Shown here piece by piece: positions 55,979 to 64,000 of a DNA stretch of 64,000 nt. Origin of the DNA: Flavobacterium jumunjinense (GTDB lineage: Bacteria > Bacteroidota > Bacteroidia > Flavobacteriales > Flavobacteriaceae); NCBI RefSeq assembly GCF_021650975.2, contig NZ_CP091285.1, positions 4,154,001-4,218,000 on the forward strand. Reading direction: 5' to 3'. Position numbers and translations under genes: made by a program. Under the pieces are notes generated by a model. The model made no database searches. It was not told the DNA's origin and worked only from the letters and a program-made list of their open reading frames with translations. The first letter of the stretch is position 1; every line of letters starts with the position of its first letter.

Positions 55979-56012
55979 AGTACTTAGTGGTTAGTGAATT
56001 CTACTAAGTACT
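55979..56012. terminator. Convergent terminator hairpin
   Basis: 10-bp stem AGTACTTAGT/ACTAAGTACT with a 14-nt loop between converging genes; it just reaches the stop of the glycosyltransferase gene. It is made of the dispersed ACTAAGTACT motif. Confidence 0.5.
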
Positions 56013-57003
56013 ACTTCACATTATAGGTATCAAACAAAAATTCTAGTGTTTCTGGAATATTATTCGCTTTTACTTTAGGATAGATAATGTCCATATTTAA
56101 CCAATTTTCAATAATCTGATTAAAGTCGTCTTTAACATCATATACTACAGGAACACCCATTTTCTTTAGTGCTGCTGCATTACATTCTTGCTCGTAATGC
56201 TTTTTAATAGGTATAGAGAGTATTTTCTTTCCTAAAAATAATGCTTCCGATGGGGTTTCGAATCCACCACCCGTAATAATCCCTTCACAATTAATGAGAC
56301 TTGTATTGAACTCTTTTTGGTTTACAGGAAAATAGGTTATGTTTCCAATGGTATGTGTTTCTTTCACTGTGTCTAAAAACCAATGAAAGACTACTGAAGG
56401 AATCAATTTAAATGCTTTTTCTAAACATTCTTTATCAAAAGAAGGCAAATAAACTGTAATATGTTGTAGGTTTTGAGGTGTTGCGTTTACTATTTCATCC
56501 TTAATAATTGGTGGATGAATGAACGAATCGTAGGCTTCGAAATGCAATCCTAAATTTTGTGGTGCAGGAGCATAATTTTTAAAAATAAACTCTCCCATTC
56601 TACTCTTTTTTTCGGGTCTTGGTGTGTTTTGGGAGGTAAAACTAGCTTGATGTCCAAACTGAACCGAATGCACATTTTGCAACTTACATGCTAATGCTGT
56701 TACCGAATCAAAATCGTTAATTATGACATCATAATTTTTTAATGGTAATTTATTAGCATCACTATAAATTTGATAGGGTTTTATATTCTTTGTAATGTTC
56801 CAATAATCTAAACCGCCACATTTACTATAAAACAAACTACATCCTTTACTTCTGTATTTTAAGGGCAATGCAAAATCTAAACTCGCATTATTACCACTTA
56901 GAAAAAAATCGACTTCACCATGCTTTTGCAAATAAGGATATAATTGTGTTGCTCTACTAATGTGCCCATTTCCTGTAGCTTGTACTGCATAAAATATTTT
57001 CAT
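56011..57003 (-). CDS. MurG/UGT-like glycosyltransferase
   Basis: 330 aa. The N-terminal GNGHISRA motif (residues 12-19) and C-terminal GIITGGGFETPSEALFLGKK with PIKKHYEQECNA are typical of GT-B glycosyltransferases of the GT28/MGT type. It probably transfers a sugar from a nucleotide donor to a lipid or cell-surface acceptor. Single gene, convergent with the U32 gene. Confidence 0.85.
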   Translation of the reverse strand: MKIFYAVQATGNGHISRATQLYPYLQKHGEVDFFLSGNNASLDFALPLKYRSKGCSLFYSKCGGLDYWNITKNIKPYQIYSDANKLPLKNYDVIINDFDSVTALACKLQNVHSVQFGHQASFTSQNTPRPEKKSRMGEFIFKNYAPAPQNLGLHFEAYDSFIHPPIIKDEIVNATPQNLQHITVYLPSFDKECLEKAFKLIPSVVFHWFLDTVKETHTIGNITYFPVNQKEFNTSLINCEGIITGGGFETPSEALFLGKKILSIPIKKHYEQECNAAALKKMGVPVVYDVKDDFNQIIENWLNMDIIYPKVKANNIPETLEFLFDTYNVK

Positions 57004-57158
57004 ACTTTGGTCTTTTACATTGAACTAAAAACTTTTTTACTAGTAGTTTTTGTATGTTTTTAATTCAAAACTGATCAAAAGTAGTGATAACAAATCATTG
57101 AAAATTTAAGGTTACACAAACTTAATTATTATTTAAAATTAAGAAATTAAAAAAAATA

Positions 57159-57263
57159 TGACTATGCGAAAAGTAATAAAATTATCATTGCTAATTTATT
57201 TTGGAATCTAATAAAAACTGAAACAAGTTCAGCTTGTTGCGATTCTTACTTTTCGGATAGTCA
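57159..57263. repeat. Inverted repeat with nested hairpin
   Basis: TGACTATGCGAAAAGTAA (57159-57176) is inverted at 57246-57263 with one mismatch. The enclosed 69 bp contain a smaller AACAAG/CTTGTT hairpin and a 17-codon ORF with a truncated signal-like start (MTMRKVIKLSLLIYFGI). It may be a small structured RNA, a MITE or a remnant of a signal-peptide gene. Confidence 0.4.
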
Positions 57264-57292
57264 CATCTATAATAGTGAATACAATTTTCTAT

Positions 57293-58213
57293 TTAAGGTT
57301 CTACCATAAAATCATATATAGCATGATGCGGTTGACTTGTTGAAAAAGTATTTAACAAAAGTATAGGGCTTGGTGGTGTACAAGGAGTAACATCAAAGTT
57401 ATTTGAAATAATACCAGACGAGCTTCCCACAACCCATTTTTTACAGCAACTATCAAAATGAAAGCCTAGTTCTTTCATTGTAAATATATTATTAACTGGC
57501 AGGTTCTTATACGAATATCGTCTTGTTAAATTACCTCCTAAATCATATTCTAAAATATCTCCCAAATTTGGAGAACAAATATAATTTGTTAAACCAGAAA
57601 TTACATGAACTTTATTCCCTACAAATGTTAACCCATTATATTGTGCCACAGGTGAAATTGATGAAAATGGCACACATGCTCCTGAACTAACATTAACTTT
57701 CATTATGGTCGATGTTGCCTCTTCTATAGCTAAGAAAAGACCTGTATTTCCATAATTCTCAATATCTTGCAAAGGTACAGTTGTGTTAAAAGCTACAGCT
57801 GCATTACCTGTTGCTAATTCAAGTTTCAGTAATTTCTGAGGGAAATTTGAATTTGCACCCGTTACTGCCCAAGCATAACCCGAAGCTCCAGGCATATCAC
57901 AAAGTCCAGTAACACTCGTAACTGGAGTTCCTCCTATTTTAATCGTTGAAAGATAATTGTACCCCACAGTACTTGAAGAACATAAATCTACTTTATACAC
58001 ATGAGAGGTGATTCCTCCAGGAATAGGCGTACTTGTTCCAAAAGATAAAACTAATGCATACATACTTCCACATGCAGGAGCACGTAAAGAATTTGAAGTC
58101 GTCTTATTGTTTTCATTTGATTCTAAATTGTCAGATTCATCAGGAGTTTGACAAGACCAAAGCAATGTAACTATACATGCTAAAACGAGCTTTACAACTA
58201 TTTTTTTTTTCAT
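57293..58213 (-). CDS. Lipoprotein, paralogue of 45835-46764
   Basis: 306 aa, lipoprotein signal with WSCQTPDESDN. Motif order matches the paralogue: ACGSMYALVLSF, SHVYKVDLCSS, VTGLCDMPGASG, VPLQDIENYGNTG, a CCKKWVVGSSSG loop and SQPHHAIYDFMVEP at the end. The predicted fold is propeller-like and cell-surface or periplasmic. The two copies bracket the retron, U32 and glycosyltransferase genes on the opposite strand to the retron. Function unknown. Confidence 0.85.
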   Translation of the reverse strand: MKKKIVVKLVLACIVTLLWSCQTPDESDNLESNENNKTTSNSLRAPACGSMYALVLSFGTSTPIPGGITSHVYKVDLCSSSTVGYNYLSTIKIGGTPVTSVTGLCDMPGASGYAWAVTGANSNFPQKLLKLELATGNAAVAFNTTVPLQDIENYGNTGLFLAIEEATSTIMKVNVSSGACVPFSSISPVAQYNGLTFVGNKVHVISGLTNYICSPNLGDILEYDLGGNLTRRYSYKNLPVNNIFTMKELGFHFDSCCKKWVVGSSSGIISNNFDVTPCTPPSPILLLNTFSTSQPHHAIYDFMVEP

Positions 58214-58467
58214 GATTTGTGTTTATTTAAATTGTTTAATACCTAAATTTACGTACTATTTTTTTATTCAAAAACACTTTGACAATATTAAACAACTGAA
58301 ATACAGTTATTTAATATTTATTATAGTTTTTCTATACTGCCTTTTAACAAATGATAAAGTTTATTTGTATAAGAATTAACATCTACCGCTTAGATGCAAT
58401 TCGTTTTTAAAGATAGTTTTTCAACGGTAATTCTTATTCACATTTTTATTGTATTATTATTAGTTAC

Positions 58468-58872
58468 TTAAATATAAAAACTTGTTTCATCATCTGTTCT
58501 AAAATCGAATTCATTAAGAAAAAACAAGGATTCAAATTTAGCTTGCTTTAAAATAGGTAGATAATCCAATTGAAACCAATGGCAAAGTGTTCTAACTATG
58601 GTATAAGTCACAATTATTTCTTTTGTATCAACAGGCATAATTATAATGTCTCTAATTTTGATGGTTAAATCACCTTGAAACTCGTTTTTATAACTTTCAT
58701 AAAAAATATTTATCCCTTCAATCGTTGATGCTTTCCATTCTTGAATTGAATTTGGATGTATTACTATATTCTTACTACTATTTTCTTTTTTTTTAAAACT
58801 CACATCAATTTCAAAACCTGCATGATACCCAATTTGATTGTTTTGTTTTCGTATTTTATATCTTTTAAGCAT
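58468..58872 (-). CDS. 134-aa protein after the AMP-ligase gene
   Basis: Unrecognised; basic N-terminus (MLKRYKIRKQNNQIG), alternating charged and beta-like stretches (DLTIKIRDIIIMPVDTKEIIV). It lies 15 bp after the ligase stop in the same operon. No motif supports a function; it could be a small accessory protein for the ligase/SDR pathway. Confidence 0.65.
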   Translation of the reverse strand: MLKRYKIRKQNNQIGYHAGFEIDVSFKKKENSSKNIVIHPNSIQEWKASTIEGINIFYESYKNEFQGDLTIKIRDIIIMPVDTKEIIVTYTIVRTLCHWFQLDYLPILKQAKFESLFFLNEFDFRTDDETSFYI

Positions 58873-58887
58873 ATCCTTTATTATCAG

Positions 58888-60336
58888 TTACATTAATTTC
58901 AAATCGGGTTCATAATCTACAACCTTTATCGATTTTGGAATCATATATTTTGGCATTTCTTGTGTCATCCAGTTTTGAAACTCCATTTCATTAAAGCTAA
59001 TCCTATCTTCGACTAACAAATCCAAATGAATACCAACCATTCCGTTTTCTCTGCTACCCCTTGCTTTTACCCATTTCACTTTTGAATTCCTGTAAATCAT
59101 CGATTCTATTTCGTTAGGATAAATATTTTCTCCGCCAAGTACTATTAAATCATCTATTCTACCTCTGTAAAAGTAATAGCCTTCTTCATTTTTAGACACC
59201 AAATCTCCTGTAGTGTAAAAATCATCCTTTTTATCGTCTGATGCCCATTCGCATTTTACAACTAATTGTCCAATATCTTCATTATTTATTGATTTTCCTT
59301 TAGTATCCTTCACTTTCATTTTTACACCTAAAATACTTTTTCCTATTGTGTTTGGGTATTTCTTTAAATCGTCATTCGTTGCAATAATACACACTCCTGT
59401 TTCCGATGTACCATACATATTATATATTGCTATATTTGATGTTTCATGGATATTTTTAACAACCCTAACTGGCAAAATGTCGCCACCAGAAATAATACTT
59501 TTCAAAGCACTTGTTTGAAGGTTTCGAATAGCATATACTTTCTGAATCATTAACGGAACTACTATCCAACAGTTGATATTTTCTTGTTCTAAAATTTGAA
59601 GCGTTTCTTTAGCATCGAATTTTCTAGTCAAGCGGATTTTTTTCTTTAGAAAGAGTGATAAAAATAGAGCCGCTAAGCCATAACCATGAAAAACAGGAAC
59701 CGAAATGAGTACAGTTTTAGTTGCTATTAAATTTAGCTTCTGAATGATATCGATTACTGGATTTATGTATTTCGCAACTGCTAATTTTCTTTTTTCCTTT
59801 TTAGGCTTGCCTTTTGTTCCACTTGAAAAAATGATAATAGAACCGCTTTTTCGTTTCGCTTTTCGTTTTAAAACTGAAGTCGCAATAATTTCATTCTCGT
59901 TAAAAAAAGGAAGGTTAACATCTTGCCACTCATTCTTGTTTTCTCCTATAATTAAAAGGAAGGTGCTCTTTTCAAAAATAGAGGTATAGTAGTCTTTTTT
60001 CTGATTTGGGTTTAGTAAAACAATATCGGCTCCTAAACTAGAAACAGCAAACAATGTTTTAACCATTGCCACAGAATTACTACTAATAATAGCTACTTTG
60101 CTTTTCGCTTTCAGATTATATTTTGTTTCTAAATAATGGGCTAAAACAACCGATTCTTCATACAATTCTTTATAGGATAATTTAACACTATCGTCTTCAA
60201 TATAGGCATCGGTCAATGGTGAGTGCTTTACAAAATCTAACAAAGACAATAGGTTGAAACCGTGTTTATTGATGGATACCACTAAACGAAGTACGTTTTT
60301 AACTCCTACGATTTTCATGATTAACCGAAACTTCAT
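58888..60336 (-). CDS. AMP-binding acyl/aryl ligase
   Basis: 482 aa. Core motifs of the ANL superfamily are present: IIFSSGTKGKPK (A3), MYGTSETG (A5), YTTGDLV (A7), GRIDDLIVLGGENIYPNEIE (A8). The C-terminus ends soon after KYMIPKSIKVV, so the usual catalytic GK motif (A10) is not evident; a truncated C-terminal domain is possible. It probably activates a fatty or aromatic acid. The ATG overlaps the SDR stop by 1 bp (TAATG). Confidence 0.85.
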   Translation of the reverse strand: MKFRLIMKIVGVKNVLRLVVSINKHGFNLLSLLDFVKHSPLTDAYIEDDSVKLSYKELYEESVVLAHYLETKYNLKAKSKVAIISSNSVAMVKTLFAVSSLGADIVLLNPNQKKDYYTSIFEKSTFLLIIGENKNEWQDVNLPFFNENEIIATSVLKRKAKRKSGSIIIFSSGTKGKPKKEKRKLAVAKYINPVIDIIQKLNLIATKTVLISVPVFHGYGLAALFLSLFLKKKIRLTRKFDAKETLQILEQENINCWIVVPLMIQKVYAIRNLQTSALKSIISGGDILPVRVVKNIHETSNIAIYNMYGTSETGVCIIATNDDLKKYPNTIGKSILGVKMKVKDTKGKSINNEDIGQLVVKCEWASDDKKDDFYTTGDLVSKNEEGYYFYRGRIDDLIVLGGENIYPNEIESMIYRNSKVKWVKARGSRENGMVGIHLDLLVEDRISFNEMEFQNWMTQEMPKYMIPKSIKVVDYEPDLKLM

Positions 60337-61196
60337 TATTTATTTTTAGGGTGAATAAAAGCTACGTTTTCCCAAAGGTATCTTCCGAAAAAACTCCCCG
60401 TTCTTGGGAAAATACTCCACCAACTTGACGTATGATTTTTTGTTGAACAAATAAGGTTTGCTATTCGTATTGCTGCTTGTTGGGGTAGCATGGCGGGATA
60501 ATTTGTATAGTTTTCATTTGGAAGAATCATTTTTGTTCTAACCAATGGTAAATATATTGTTTTCCCTTTAATCCCCATGTGTTTCCATTCTAAAAGATTG
60601 GTTCGAAACCATTGATCGAATGCTGTTTTAGAAGCTTGATATGCTGCCCATTTTGGAGCTGGTAAAAGCAAAACATTAATTGCCGATACGTTAATTATTT
60701 TTCCCTTGTTCTTCTCTAATACTGGTGTTATAGCCAATAATAATTGCACTGGAGCGAGGTAATTTAATGCATTCGTTCTTGTAAAATCATGATAACGATC
60801 TAGTGATTTTTCTAAAGAACGCGTTATTGATTTTCCTGCATTAGAGATAAAGATATCTATTCCGTTGGGTAATTCATTTAAAAATTGAATGGTTTTTTCG
60901 ACCTCAGTTTCTTGGTACAAATCGGCAGTAATTATAGTGCATTGCGATCCGTTTTGGGTTACTTTTTTTGCAATTTCCTCTAATTTTTCTTTTGTTCTGG
61001 CTATCAATACTAAATGTACCTTGTAGTTAGAAAAAAGCAAACTCAACGCTTCTCCTATACCATAACTTGCTCCTGTAATTACAATGGTTTTAGTACTGAT
61101 TTCCTTAGACAATCTTTTCGAGTTAATTGAAACAGTAGGAAAAAGTAGGTACTCTAGTATCTTCTTCAAAGTGTGTTTTCTTGTTTTAATGACCAA
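60336..61196 (-). CDS. Short-chain dehydrogenase/reductase
   Basis: 286 aa. Cofactor site TIVITGASYGIGEAL, NAG motif (ISNAGKSI), catalytic YQASKTAF (Y-x3-K) and a Ser upstream in NVSAIN. A classical SDR, NAD(P)-dependent. It is the first gene of a three-gene operon with the ligase and the 134-aa protein, suggesting a small lipid or polyketide modification pathway. Confidence 0.88.
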   Translation of the reverse strand: MVIKTRKHTLKKILEYLLFPTVSINSKRLSKEISTKTIVITGASYGIGEALSLLFSNYKVHLVLIARTKEKLEEIAKKVTQNGSQCTIITADLYQETEVEKTIQFLNELPNGIDIFISNAGKSITRSLEKSLDRYHDFTRTNALNYLAPVQLLLAITPVLEKNKGKIINVSAINVLLLPAPKWAAYQASKTAFDQWFRTNLLEWKHMGIKGKTIYLPLVRTKMILPNENYTNYPAMLPQQAAIRIANLICSTKNHTSSWWSIFPRTGSFFGRYLWENVAFIHPKNK

Positions 61197-61244
61197 GTTT
61201 AGGTTTTAAATACCAAAATGCTGATGCCATAACTTATTGTTGCC

Positions 61245-61577
61245 TTATTTTTTATTCATGATTAACTCTTTGAGCAAATCATTTTCGAGTTTTAATTTAT
61301 GCAATTCTTTCGCTTGTTCTGCTAATAATTTATCTTTATCTGAAGCCGAATGTTGGGTGTATTCTTTAGGAAGTGCATTGGCAATATCCATAAAAAAATT
61401 ATGATTGAGTGTCTCACAAAGTCTAAAAAGCGTGTCGGTTTGAATCGAATTTCTTTTTTCGTAGGCATATATAGCGGTGTTCGGTATCCCCATACTGTAG
61501 GCTACGTCTGTTCTTCTGAGGTATTTTTTATCTATAAACTGCTTAATGAGACTTCCTATGTGTATGCTTTTTGTCAT
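61245..61577 (-). CDS. XRE-family HTH regulator with coiled-coil tail
   Basis: 110 aa. The helix-turn-helix (about 14-60: LRRTDVAYSMGIPNTAIYAYEK then TDTLFRLCETLNH) is of Cro/C1 type. The tail (about 80-110, AEQAKELHKLKLENDLLKELI) is a likely dimerising coiled coil. It is encoded downstream of six 42-bp repeats with TATAG-N4-CTATA-like dyads, which could be its own operators (inference). Confidence 0.85.
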   Translation of the reverse strand: MTKSIHIGSLIKQFIDKKYLRRTDVAYSMGIPNTAIYAYEKRNSIQTDTLFRLCETLNHNFFMDIANALPKEYTQHSASDKDKLLAEQAKELHKLKLENDLLKELIMNKK

Positions 61578-61649
61578 AATGGTTTTATTTTAAGATAGAT
61601 ACGCTATAACAAATATATTATTTTTATTTATACGTTATTTATTTTTTAT

Positions 61650-61892
61650 GATAAAAAAATATAGTTTCCTATATGTATGTTCTTCTTTTATCTAAAAAAT
61701 ATACAGTTTTCTATATACCTATTCTTCTTTTACCTAAAAATATATAGTTTCCTATATGTCTATTTTTCTTTTGACTAAAAAATCTACAGTTTCCTATATG
61801 TCTGTTATTCTTTTGACTAAAAAATATATCGCTTTCTATATGCCTATTTTTCTTTTATCTAAAAATGTATCGCTTTCTATACTAATAATTTG
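61650..61892. repeat. Six tandem 42-bp repeats with dyad cores
   Basis: Units begin near 61661, 61703, 61744, 61786, 61828 and 61870. Each contains a TATAGTTTCCTATA-like dyad (or ATCGCTTTCTATA) and a TTCTTTTATCTAAAAA spacer. The block ends about 75 bp upstream of the XRE start, in its promoter region. Candidate operator or iteron array. Confidence 0.75.
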
Positions 61893-61925
61893 AAAAACTA
61901 CCTGTTTTTGTTTGATTTAGTCGTA

Positions 61926-63074
61926 TTAAAAATCAAGATTTGGTGCTTCTCCATTTAAAATTCTTCCAGCTATAAAACGTTCTACATAATTAGTTCTCAA
62001 ACTATGATAAAAAGTGTCTCTATCTCCTACAGACAATCCCATTTTTATATTGAATTGGTATTGCTCAAAAGCAAGTGGTAAATGTTCGGCTACTTTCTTA
62101 CAGCGGTATTCATTATATGCCAAAACTAGAGCTTCTCTAAAATCGTAATGTGCTCTTATGGGTATATTTTCTTTAGCTTCTATTAGTTCTCTAACTAGGT
62201 CTTCATAATACATATTATCTCTAATATCATTATATTCATTATAATGATTGCGCTTGTTTTGAATGTCTTTACTTTCAAAAGTTTTCACAAAAAAAGTAAC
62301 TGTTTCTTCATCATAACCAGAAAGTGATATTCTATTATCTTTGGGTTTACTTGGCGGTTGCTCTTGTTTTGCTTCTTGCTCCTCTTTGTTTTTGAAGTAC
62401 AAATCAGAATACAACTTTTCTTTATCTCCTCTAGTATCTGGTAAAAGCAATAGTTTGGTGTTACCCGTTCTTAGGTTATGAAATTCATACCAATCTGGCA
62501 TTTCAAGATAATCACCATCAGGATTTAAGTAGCCCGCTTTTCTTTCTTCATAATCTTGCCATTCTTCACCCGCGTAATACTCTATAAGCTCCATTTCTTC
62601 TTGTAATAAATACTGCTGATACATTTCAATGTCGTCTTGCGTAATAGGTTCTAAAAACGGACAGTTGAAAATATCGTTTTGCCAAATCACAAAATCAAAA
62701 CAAATTTCGACACCTTTTAATTCAATTTGTTCGGCTCTCCATAAACATTGCAAATCAAATAGTTTTTTTTGCAAGATAATTTCTAAATGGTCGTGTGCTA
62801 GTTCTATCCACTGGGATTTATGGTCATCGGAAAGTTGTTTATACATATCTCCAAACCGAAACCAAAAGTATTTTTTATTTAAATATTCATCTATAAAAGT
62901 TTTTACAGAAGACGCTTGGTAGCCTTTAAAATAATTTTGAACAGCTTCGTTTTGTTCTAATTCTTTTCGCCATTGTATTTTTAGTTCTTTTTCATCCAAT
63001 AGTTCTTGAATGCCTTGGTCTACTCTATTCTGTGTGATTTTATCAATATTTGAGTCGTCTTGTGGTGTTTCCAT
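61926..63074 (-). CDS. 382-aa hypothetical protein
   Basis: Acidic and Trp/Tyr-rich; no known family recognised. Features: a helical N-terminus (SNIDKITQNRVDQGIQELL), a Glu-rich central segment (EEEMELIEYYAGEEW), a Pro/Lys linker (about 235-250) and a helical C-terminus ending NGEAPNLDF. No signal peptide. It lies upstream of the XRE repeats on the same strand. Confidence 0.75.
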   Translation of the reverse strand: METPQDDSNIDKITQNRVDQGIQELLDEKELKIQWRKELEQNEAVQNYFKGYQASSVKTFIDEYLNKKYFWFRFGDMYKQLSDDHKSQWIELAHDHLEIILQKKLFDLQCLWRAEQIELKGVEICFDFVIWQNDIFNCPFLEPITQDDIEMYQQYLLQEEMELIEYYAGEEWQDYEERKAGYLNPDGDYLEMPDWYEFHNLRTGNTKLLLLPDTRGDKEKLYSDLYFKNKEEQEAKQEQPPSKPKDNRISLSGYDEETVTFFVKTFESKDIQNKRNHYNEYNDIRDNMYYEDLVRELIEAKENIPIRAHYDFREALVLAYNEYRCKKVAEHLPLAFEQYQFNIKMGLSVGDRDTFYHSLRTNYVERFIAGRILNGEAPNLDF

Positions 63075-63256
63075 AGTTGTGTCAATTTAGATGAAAATTT
63101 ATACTATAAAAATATATCTTTTTTTGAAATTTTTATGAATCTAAAAAAGATTAATTATAATGTAAAAGACATTCGCTATAAACTTTAAGATTATAATTTG
63201 TCACTCAGAACTATTAAATAATACATTTTAGATTTGGGATTTTGGGGCTTGGATGT

Positions 63257-63564
63257 TTACTTGTAAAACTGTTCTGTGAGATAAAAAACAGTGTCAATAA
63301 AAAATAGATTGTCCTTAAAAGTTAAAACATTTTCATCATGTAAATCTTCAAGAATAAAACCTAGTTTACACCAGACAGGTTTCGAAACCTGTCAGGTGTA
63401 AATTGCTTTATGATCGTTGCTTCTTCACTTTTGATTTGCTTACTAGACTCAATCGTTTTGCTTGAGCTCTTGCTTTTTCTAAGGTAACGGGAGATTGTTT
63501 GGATAGTATCTCCATGCCTAACTTGGCTCTTTCCTGAAATGATATTTTGCAGTTCATATCTCAT
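63257..63564 (-). pseudogene. Decayed polyvalent-kinase-like gene
   Basis: The N-terminal part (63564 down to about 63405) reads MRYELQNIISGKSQVRHGDT and so on to SEEATIIKQF, the usual start of a family of Bacteroidota mobile-element proteins. The C-terminal part (63361-63257) reads GFILEDLHDENVLTF and ends IDTVFYLTEQFYK, the DLHxxNV/ID end of polyvalent protein kinases. The middle (about 100 residues expected from family memory) is gone and a palindromic repeat sits at the junction, changing the frame and adding a stop. Not functional. Confidence 0.7.
63365..63402. repeat. 38-bp palindromic REP-like element
   Basis: TTTACACC-GACAGG-TTTCGAAA-CCTGTC-GGTGTAAA with one mismatched pair in 19. 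A single arm (AAACCTGTCAGGTGTAAATC) recurs at 63608-63627. It interrupts the polyvalent-kinase pseudogene. Confidence 0.85.
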
Positions 63565-63660
63565 AACTTTAGTTAAACAAATATATGAATTTATTTTTTT
63601 AAGAATTAAACCTGTCAGGTGTAAATCCCGAGATTACTTCGAAATAGATACGGTTTTGTA

Positions 63661-63822
63661 TTAAACAATTTTCTCTTTCATATTCTCTGCTATATTTTTA
63701 GCCTCAAGTAAAGTACAATCCAATTCATCAAAAATTAGAGCTGTAGCTAATGGTAATTCATCTTGTTGCAACGCTAATAGTACTTCGTGAACGGTTGATT
63801 GTTTTAGGTTTTGTTCTTTCAT
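63661..63822 (-). CDS. 53-aa protein of mobile-element type
   Basis: MKEQNLKQSTVHEVLLALQQ then DELPLATALIFDELDCTLLEAKNI. Helical, no known motif. It starts 6 bp after the stop of the partial gene at 63829, so the two are likely co-transcribed. Too short for most gene finders but well framed. Confidence 0.6.
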   Translation of the reverse strand: MKEQNLKQSTVHEVLLALQQDELPLATALIFDELDCTLLEAKNIAENMKEKIV

Positions 63823-63828
63823 TCTTGA

Positions 63829-64000
63829 TTATTCTATAAAATAAGGGGAGAAATCTTTACCTTGAATACACCCAACGATAGGCAAAACATTGTCTCCATT
63901 CATGGTTACATCATAGGCTTCGCAGGATAGTTTTGCTACATTTTGATGCCAATTTTTCATATAATCTGAGTGAATGGCTTGCAATTTAATCAAACAATGC
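63829..64000 (-). CDS. C-terminus of a protein starting beyond the window
   Basis: 57 codons open at the right edge, ending GDNVLPIVGCIQGKDFSPYF-IE. No family recognised. It forms an apparent two-gene unit with the 53-aa gene. The context (decayed polyvalent kinase, REP) suggests an integrative element edge. Confidence 0.55.
   Translation of the reverse strand, partial: HCLIKLQAIHSDYMKNWHQNVAKLSCEAYDVTMNGDNVLPIVGCIQGKDFSPYFIE

Overview
The window looks like chromosomal DNA of a Flavobacteriaceae bacterium, most likely Flavobacterium. It is AT-rich, two proteins carry or resemble type IX secretion cargo (FG-GAP proteins, one with a C-terminal sorting domain), lipoproteins follow the Bacteroidota pattern, and several starts sit behind TAnnTTTG-type -7 boxes. 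No insertion sequence, rRNA operon or housekeeping cluster was recognised. Everything is called from sequence alone, without database searches.

Layout. 0-7.3 kb: two FG-GAP/VCBS-repeat surface proteins, a small unknown protein and a TPR histidine kinase/LuxR response regulator pair; the three target-like genes share TACGTA motifs upstream. 7.8-17.3 kb: a DnaQ-like exonuclease, then an RNA-centred region with a helical/zinc-ribbon/TerD-like protein, a slipin, an Rnl2-type RNA ligase, small Cys-containing proteins and a run of tRNA genes. Four tRNAs are intact (Pro, Gln, Glu, Leu). Others are strange: one is interrupted by a nested tRNA-like fold, one has interleaved or permuted halves, one is truncated. 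17.3-25.1 kb: two tiny genes, a microsatellite, a 39-spacer CRISPR array and cas12a with no cas1, cas2 or cas4. 25.2-33.4 kb: a repeat-rich stretch, a conserved unknown gene and a giant DUF4132 protein with a small partner.

33.8-45.7 kb: a GG-leader Cys-rich peptide gene, a lipoprotein, a GH63-like glycosidase, an ornithine cyclodeaminase homologue, an RlaP-like nucleotidyltransferase, a large hybrid sensor kinase, and a tight operon of tRNase Z-like MBL protein, polynucleotide-kinase-like P-loop protein and Thg1-like 3'-5' polymerase. Together with the Rnl2 ligase, RlaP homologue and slipin this gives most parts of an RNA (tRNA) end-healing and sealing toolkit in three nearby blocks.

46.8-53.9 kb: a complete retron: msr-msd RNA with a perfect 25-bp msd stem, a reverse transcriptase with the retron NAxxH and VTG motifs, a WGR plus helical-repeat protein, and a winged-helix/SWIM protein. 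Two paralogous lipoproteins lie either side of this block. 54-64 kb: a U32 RNA-hydroxylation-type protein, a glycosyltransferase, an AMP-ligase/SDR operon, an XRE regulator with six 42-bp iteron-like repeats upstream, and a mobile-element-like edge with a decayed polyvalent-kinase gene interrupted by a palindromic repeat.

Taken together the window is a defence and RNA-repair neighbourhood: Cas12a and the retron as anti-phage systems, DUF4132/WGR/SWIM proteins as likely conflict components, and repair enzymes plus extra tRNAs that could restore tRNAs after nuclease attack. The last link is inference.
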